Assembly: GCA_016934435.1 (NCBI GenBank)
Contig: JAFGSU010000415.1
Span: forward strand, 1-11,428
Length of the DNA stretch: 11,428 nt
Direction: 5' to 3'
Origin: Candidatus Zhuqueibacterota bacterium
Lineage (GTDB): Bacteria; Zhuqueibacterota; Zhuqueibacteria; Residuimicrobiales; Residuimicrobiaceae
In this document: in pieces, positions 8,297 through 11,428 of the stretch
Numbering within the stretch: position 1 is the stretch's first letter
How the letters are laid out: every line of letters begins with the position of its first letter
Position numbers and translations under genes: made by a program
The notes under the pieces: generated by a model
Database searches by the model: none
Told to the model about the DNA's origin: nothing
Seen by the model: the letters and a program-made list of their open reading frames with translations, nothing else

Positions 8297-8334
8297 GAAA
8301 AAGAGGACCGTTTGCCGGGGCACACCTGCCGGTC
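8297..8334 (-). terminator. Candidate intrinsic terminator for the minus-strand pair
   Basis: Read on the minus strand, GACCG (8334-8330) and CGGTC (8310-8306) can pair around a loop that itself contains GGCA-GGTG-TGCC, followed at once by CTCTTTTTC. It lies about 22 bp beyond the stop codon of the outer-membrane protein gene. On the plus strand the hairpin has no T-tract, so serS is not obviously terminated here. The stem is interrupted, so confidence is moderate. Confidence 0.4.
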
Positions 8335-8356
8335 GCTGAAGCATGTTATGTAATCG

Positions 8357-9547
8357 CTACGGATTTTCCGGTTTTTCTTTGGATGGCGCTTCCAATATTT
8401 TGCGCAGGCGCTGCAGGAGGTCTTCCATGCGCTGGCGTTCAGCGCGAATTCTTTCCAGTTCATTTTCTGCGCTCTCAGTCTTGCGTTTTTCTTCTATCAA
8501 ATCCTTATACATTTCTTCGTCTTTCGGCTGCACCTCGTCTATCAATGCATGTTGAAACGGGTCGCCGTCTTGCCCCCCTGCATCCGATCGTTTAAGACGA
8601 AAGGCCATCACCGTACCGATGTTGAGGCGCCAGCCGGGAAGGTTGGGCACGGTGCGCCATAGTCGGGCGGTATAGCTCTTTTGATCACCATCGTAGCGTG
8701 TTTCATCATCGCCGCCGAGAATGCGAAGGTCGAGGGCAACGCGCAATTTGAGCCACGAATTGGCGCGGTAGGCAATTCCCGAAGAGAAATAGATGCTATT
8801 TTCCCGCGTGTAAGCGGTGATGGGCGGCTTTTGTGCGAAGGATCTGCCATAGAGTTCGCCAAAAAAACCAAATTCCGGTAGAGATTTACTGAAGGAAACG
8901 CCATAAATCCATTCGGCGGTATTGGTCTGCACCGGGAGGGGATCGTTGGGCCGCTGGGAAAGTCTCAAGCCAAGATCGTTATGGTAAAAATAGCCCGCAT
9001 TCACATTGATGTTAATGCCGGCATCGGGATATTGGGGCTCGGAGATAATGGAAAAGAGGCCCTGAAGCCCCCAGCCAAGGCGATCAGAAGCATAGGGTTC
9101 TAAGACGAGATTGTGTTCTTTGCCGACGGGAAAGCGGATATCCAGTTGCGCCCCGAATCGCACATTGCCCTGCTTGCGGCCAAAGGAGGCCACTTTTGCA
9201 TGGAAGAACAGATCGTCCGGCAGATTGTAGCCATCGGGATAACGATGGGTGTCCTGATAGACGAGTTGATCGAGGCCGAATTCGAGATGGTCGTTGAATC
9301 CATAGATCAGACCGAAGCCTCCCTGCAAGAGCCAATAGGTTTCCCCGACGATCATGCCGGAGCGACGCGTCTCCAGTTCATCTTTAAAATAGACACGACC
9401 ATGGGTGGCAAAATATAGGCTGCCTTTTGTTGCCGTATAAGCGGGCGTGATGTGAGCGGTTGTACCGGTAAAGCCGATCGCTGCTACCGTCGCTGAAGAC
9501 AGGAAAAGGAGCCCGAACAACGTTGCGTTAACAAACCAAGTCTTCAT
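8357..9547 (-). CDS. Predicted outer-membrane beta-barrel protein with C-terminal coiled coil, family not recognised
   Basis: I do not recognise a named family. From ATG 9547 it has 396 residues (TTG 9553 would add two). The first 23 residues form a signal peptide: basic start, core LFGLLFLSSATV, then an AA end before IGFTG. About 24-323 alternates polar and hydrophobic or aromatic residues with frequent Gly-Tyr/Trp/Phe endings, for example YWLLQGGFGLIYGF, HLEFGLDQLVY, WLKLRVALDLRI and GWRLNIGTVMAFRL. This is the pattern of amphipathic barrel strands, about 12-16 of them. After GGQDGDP, residues 331-390 are highly charged and helical with heptad-like leucine/isoleucine spacing, so a coiled coil follows the barrel, presumably in the periplasm. 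The gene lies 89 bp downstream of the sigma-54 activator gene on the same strand. A channel, transport or adhesion role cannot be chosen. Confidence 0.7.
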   Translation of the reverse strand: MKTWFVNATLFGLLFLSSATVAAIGFTGTTAHITPAYTATKGSLYFATHGRVYFKDELETRRSGMIVGETYWLLQGGFGLIYGFNDHLEFGLDQLVYQDTHRYPDGYNLPDDLFFHAKVASFGRKQGNVRFGAQLDIRFPVGKEHNLVLEPYASDRLGWGLQGLFSIISEPQYPDAGININVNAGYFYHNDLGLRLSQRPNDPLPVQTNTAEWIYGVSFSKSLPEFGFFGELYGRSFAQKPPITAYTRENSIYFSSGIAYRANSWLKLRVALDLRILGGDDETRYDGDQKSYTARLWRTVPNLPGWRLNIGTVMAFRLKRSDAGGQDGDPFQHALIDEVQPKDEEMYKDLIEEKRKTESAENELERIRAERQRMEDLLQRLRKILEAPSKEKPENP

Positions 9548-9582
9548 GGTCAAGACCCCAAAATATGGATCATGTTTTATTC

Positions 9583-9611
9583 AATTTAGCAAAATAATGG
9601 CAGTGACGCAA
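9583..9611 (-). promoter_or_regulatory. Weak sigma-70-like promoter candidate before the barrel gene
   Basis: On the minus strand TTGCGT (9611-9606) and TAAATT (9588-9583) are separated by 17 bases in the 89-bp gap between the activator and barrel genes. Matches to consensus are only partial (three and four of six), and AT-rich DNA produces such pairs by chance. Transcription could equally come through from the activator gene. Confidence 0.22.
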
Positions 9612-9636
9612 TAAATATTTTGAAAAAAGCGTTTTT

Positions 9637-11193
9637 TTATCCGCGTCGGAATCTTTGTACATCAATATCGTATTTTTGAATTTTATAACCAAGGATACGG
9701 TTGGTTGTGGCCAGCAATCTGGCTGCTCTGGCGCGGTTGCCGCGGCTGGACTTGAGCGCATCCTGAATGAGCTCCTTTTCATAACTTGCCACGGCTTCAT
9801 CCAATGACCAGCGCAGCAGTGTGTCGCTGCTTTCCGCTGTCTGTAAGGTTGGCGGCAGATGGTAGCTATGCACGACCTGATCCTCGCAGAGTAAAATAGC
9901 GCGTTCAATGCAGTTTTCCAGTTCCCGCACATTTCCGGGCCAGTGATAACGCATCAACATGTCGATGGCGGGTGTTGAAATCCGTTTGACGGCTTTACCG
10001 TGCAGACGCCCATATTTGAGCATAAAATGATCGGCGAGGAGCAGGATGTCGCTCTTGCGTTCACGAAGCGGGGGCAGAAAAATGGAAAAGACGTTGAGGC
10101 GGTAGTACAGGTCCTCTCGAAAACTACCCCTGGCGATCAAATCTTCCAGGTTGGCATTGGTGGCGGCAATGATGCGAACATCAACCCGGATTGTGTTCAG
10201 GCCGCCGACGCGTTCGAATTCTTGTTCCTGTAACACCCGCAGCAATTTGACCTGTGTCATGGGCGTTAATTCAGACACCTCATCCAGAAACAGGGTGCCG
10301 CCATCGGCAATGTCGAACCGTCCTTTTTTACGTGATACGGCGCCGGTGAAGGCACCTTTTTCATAGCCGAAGAATTCAGACTCGATGAGGTTCTCGGGTA
10401 TGGCGGCGCAATTTACGCGGATAAAGGGCTCTTCGGCGCGCAAAGAATTGTAGTGGATAGCCTGGGCAATCAATTCTTTGCCGGTCCCCGATTCCCCGCG
10501 CAGCAATACCGTTGTGTGGGCGCGCGCCACTTGCGATACTTTTTCGTAAACTTCTCGCATTTCATGACTGTTGCCGATGATGTTGTGAAAACTGAATTCC
10601 TGCTGCAGCTTGTGTTTTAACATGACGTTTTCATCGAGCAATCGTCGACGCTCCTGATCAAGCATTTGATGCAGCCGGATGGTCTGCGCCAGGGTCGATG
10701 CAATGAGCTGCAAAAATATCGTCAGGGACTGAAAATTTTGACGGGGATGATAGGCTATCAGAACGGAGAGGACACCGAGTGTCCGGAATTCCGTCGAAAT
10801 GGGTATGCCGATATAACTGGATTCCTGATTGCGATTGCCCCCCGAACATTTTGCATAGTTAAGGAAAAGGGGTTCTTTGCTGATGCGCGGAACGATGATG
10901 GTTTTGCCCGATTCGGCCACGCGTCCATCCAGGCCTTCGCCGATTTTGTAAACGACTTGATTTAAATTTGTCCGGTTGCCGACGCCCGCTGTGGCCCGCA
11001 ATAGTTCCTCTTCTTCGGAGACGAGAAAGATGAGACCCGAAAGAATGATGTTTTTGTTATAAAGCTCGACCAGGGTGGCTTCGAGGGCTTGGTTCAGGTT
11101 TTTACTTCGGCTGATAGTCTGATTGATTTCGAGCAATGTAGGATACCAGTCACGGGCTTTTAAAAGGGCTTTATTTTCTTTGTCGGTAGACAT
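9637..11193 (-). CDS. Sigma-54-dependent transcriptional activator, GAF-AAA+-Fis HTH
   Basis: This is a bacterial enhancer-binding protein that remodels sigma-54 RNA polymerase by ATP hydrolysis. Its 518 residues hold three regions. An N-terminal GAF sensor spans about 20-172 (EGLDGRVAESGKTIIVPRI, SSYIGIPIS). The AAA+ domain (about 203-430) has Walker A GESGTGKE (233-240), the sigma-54 contact loop GAFTGA (280-285), Walker B GGTLFLDE (298-305), FREDLYYRLNVF and WPGNVRELEN. The C-terminal Fis-type helix-turn-helix (about 470-512) has GNRARAARLLATTNRILGYKI. There is no receiver domain, so a small ligand or a partner protein rather than a histidine kinase probably controls it. The layout and the HTH wording resemble NifA, but no nif genes are near. 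AAGG lies nine bases before the ATG. It lies just upstream of the barrel gene, which may be its target or operon partner. Confidence 0.93.
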   Translation of the reverse strand: MSTDKENKALLKARDWYPTLLEINQTISRSKNLNQALEATLVELYNKNIILSGLIFLVSEEEELLRATAGVGNRTNLNQVVYKIGEGLDGRVAESGKTIIVPRISKEPLFLNYAKCSGGNRNQESSYIGIPISTEFRTLGVLSVLIAYHPRQNFQSLTIFLQLIASTLAQTIRLHQMLDQERRRLLDENVMLKHKLQQEFSFHNIIGNSHEMREVYEKVSQVARAHTTVLLRGESGTGKELIAQAIHYNSLRAEEPFIRVNCAAIPENLIESEFFGYEKGAFTGAVSRKKGRFDIADGGTLFLDEVSELTPMTQVKLLRVLQEQEFERVGGLNTIRVDVRIIAATNANLEDLIARGSFREDLYYRLNVFSIFLPPLRERKSDILLLADHFMLKYGRLHGKAVKRISTPAIDMLMRYHWPGNVRELENCIERAILLCEDQVVHSYHLPPTLQTAESSDTLLRWSLDEAVASYEKELIQDALKSSRGNRARAARLLATTNRILGYKIQKYDIDVQRFRRG

Positions 11194-11244
11194 GGATGAT
11201 TACCTTTCGAAGAAATTCAGCGATGATGCCGTAATGGGTAAAGA

Positions 11245-11256
11245 TACAAAATTGCA
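11245..11256. repeat. Operator-like palindrome, copy 1 (one mismatch)
   Basis: TACAAAATTGCA differs from the other two copies at one base (C for T in the right arm). It lies exactly 30 bp, about three helical turns, from copy 2 and would cover the predicted transcription start of the activator gene. Both copies are followed by related AT-rich DNA ending in AATATTA, so the direct repeat extends beyond the 12-mer. Confidence 0.55.
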
Positions 11257-11260
11257 ATAA

Positions 11261-11288
11261 ATATTAGATAAATATACAAAATTGTAAA
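11261..11288 (-). promoter_or_regulatory. Candidate sigma-70 promoter of the activator gene
   Basis: On the minus strand TTTACA (11288-11283) and TAATAT (11266-11261) are spaced by 16 bases, giving a predicted start near 11254 and a leader of about 60 bases. Five and four of six bases match the -35 and -10 consensus. Palindrome copy 2 overlaps the -35 box and copy 1 covers the start point, an arrangement typical of repression. The DNA is AT-rich, so chance matches are possible. Confidence 0.4.
11275..11286. repeat. Operator-like palindrome, copy 2
   Basis: TACAAAATTGTA has five-base arms TACAA/TTGTA around a two-base centre. It is identical to copy 3 and overlaps the -35 box proposed for the activator gene. 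Confidence 0.6.
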
Positions 11289-11297
11289 TATTATGCA

Positions 11298-11313
11298 AGC
11301 AGATTTTTGACCA
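11298..11313 (-). promoter_or_regulatory. Weak sigma-54 (-24/-12) promoter candidate
   Basis: On the minus strand TGGTCAAAAATCTGCT has GG and GC separated by exactly ten bases, the hallmark spacing of sigma-54 promoters, with the flanking T before GG and T before GC kept. The inner consensus bases (CAC after GG) are not matched. It would fit autoregulation of a sigma-54 activator, but a single such match is weak evidence. Confidence 0.2.
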
Positions 11314-11358
11314 GGAAACGTTCAGGTGACTTTCTGCGGGCTAAAGCGCTTCTTGATC

Positions 11359-11375
11359 CGCGCAAAGATAGCGCG
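11359..11375. repeat. Short GC-rich inverted repeat
   Basis: CGCGC and GCGCG flank the seven-base loop AAAGATA. No T-tract follows on either strand, so it is not a standard terminator. It may be a protein-binding site or chance. Confidence 0.35.
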
Positions 11376-11397
11376 AAACAATGGAGGGCAATTGTGC

Positions 11398-11426
11398 TTT
11401 ACACGATATATATACAAAATTGTATT
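11398..11426 (+). promoter_or_regulatory. Possible divergent plus-strand promoter at the right edge
   Basis: TTTACA (11398-11403) and TGTATT (11421-11426) are 17 bases apart. The -10 candidate overlaps the right arm of palindrome copy 3. If real, it would read out of the window to a gene divergent from the activator. The -10 match is four of six only. Confidence 0.2.
11413..11424. repeat. Operator-like palindrome, copy 3
   Basis: TACAAAATTGTA, identical to copy 2, lies 138 bp from it at the window edge. It sits in a longer AT run and overlaps the -10 region of the possible divergent promoter. Confidence 0.6.
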
Positions 11427-11428
11427 AA

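Larger units (their letters stand above)
11194..11428. other. Gene-free upstream region rich in palindromes
   Basis: About 235 bases hold no credible coding frame. The part next to the activator gene (11194-11300) is AT-rich and carries two copies of a 12-bp palindrome and a promoter candidate. The middle (about 11310-11390) is more GC-rich, with a perfect AAGCGCTT palindrome (11344-11351), a CGCGC/GCGCG inverted repeat (11359-11375) and ACAAT/ATTGT separated by eight bases (11378-11395). The right edge is AT-rich again with the third palindrome copy. This looks like a regulatory region, perhaps between divergent genes. Confidence 0.6.

Noticed and set aside
9113..9418. Plus-strand open frame of 101 codons opposite the barrel gene.
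   Set aside because: It is antisense to a gene with a signal peptide and strand pattern, and it has no supporting motif or start signal.
9589..9602. Sigma-54-like element TGCCATTATTTTGC on the minus strand before the barrel gene.
   Set aside because: It has GC instead of GG at -24 and nine rather than ten bases between the dinucleotides, so the required spacing fails.
9623..9637. A6-GCG-T6 palindrome just after the activator stop codon, looking like a terminator.
   Set aside because: The stem would be only A-T pairs with a three-base loop, too weak for an intrinsic terminator; it may reduce read-through slightly at most.
9637..11193. Assignment of the activator as nifA.
   Set aside because: GAF-AAA+-Fis layout and part of the HTH resemble NifA, but many non-nitrogen regulators share them and no nif gene is in the window.
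11194..11428. Repeats considered as a CRISPR array or plasmid iterons.
   Set aside because: Units are 12 bp with unequal gaps (30 and 138 bp) and only three copies; no cas, rep or partition gene is near, so operator sites are the simpler reading.

Overview
The window looks like a chromosomal segment of a Gram-negative bacterium. It encodes a predicted outer-membrane barrel with a signal peptide, a sigma-54 activator, a bacterial-type seryl-tRNA synthetase and an exopolysaccharide/O-antigen-type assembly cluster. Base composition is moderate, with AT-rich intergenic DNA. Nothing in the sequence fixes the phylum; a deep-branching FCB-type lineage (Calditrichota/KSB1-like) is only a guess from the gene style.

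Positions 1-6965, + strand: a tightly packed surface-polysaccharide operon running in from the left edge. In order it holds the C-terminal three quarters of a Wzx-type flippase, a DegT/DnrJ/EryC1-family PLP sugar aminotransferase, a membrane-anchored NodB-type polysaccharide deacetylase, a GT4 glycosyltransferase, an ExoA-like GT2 glycosyltransferase with C-terminal membrane segments, and a polyprenyl-phosphate sugar-1-phosphate transferase. Junctions are short gaps or overlaps, so co-transcription and translational coupling are likely. Read as a pathway: the phosphotransferase starts the glycan on undecaprenyl phosphate, the two glycosyltransferases extend it (an amino sugar being made by the aminotransferase), the flippase moves it outward, and the deacetylase trims N-acetyl groups outside the cytoplasm. 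No polymerase, chain-length regulator or outer-membrane exporter is inside the window. They may lie further left.

Positions 7017-8282, + strand: serS (seryl-tRNA synthetase), a housekeeping gene directly behind the polysaccharide genes with its own strong ribosome binding site.

Positions 8357-11193, - strand, convergent with serS: an unrecognised outer-membrane beta-barrel protein with a C-terminal coiled coil and, upstream of it, a GAF-AAA+-Fis sigma-54-dependent activator. A hairpin plus T-tract between the convergent units is a candidate terminator for the minus-strand pair.

Positions 11194-11428: about 235 bp without a gene. It holds three near-identical copies of a 12-bp interrupted palindrome (TACAA-AA-TTGYA). 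Two of them straddle a candidate sigma-70 promoter of the activator gene. The third sits at the right edge over a possible divergent promoter. This putative operator array is the most distinctive unexplained element here. I found no CRISPR array, tRNA, rRNA, insertion sequence or phage feature, and no clear sign of a wholly novel system.
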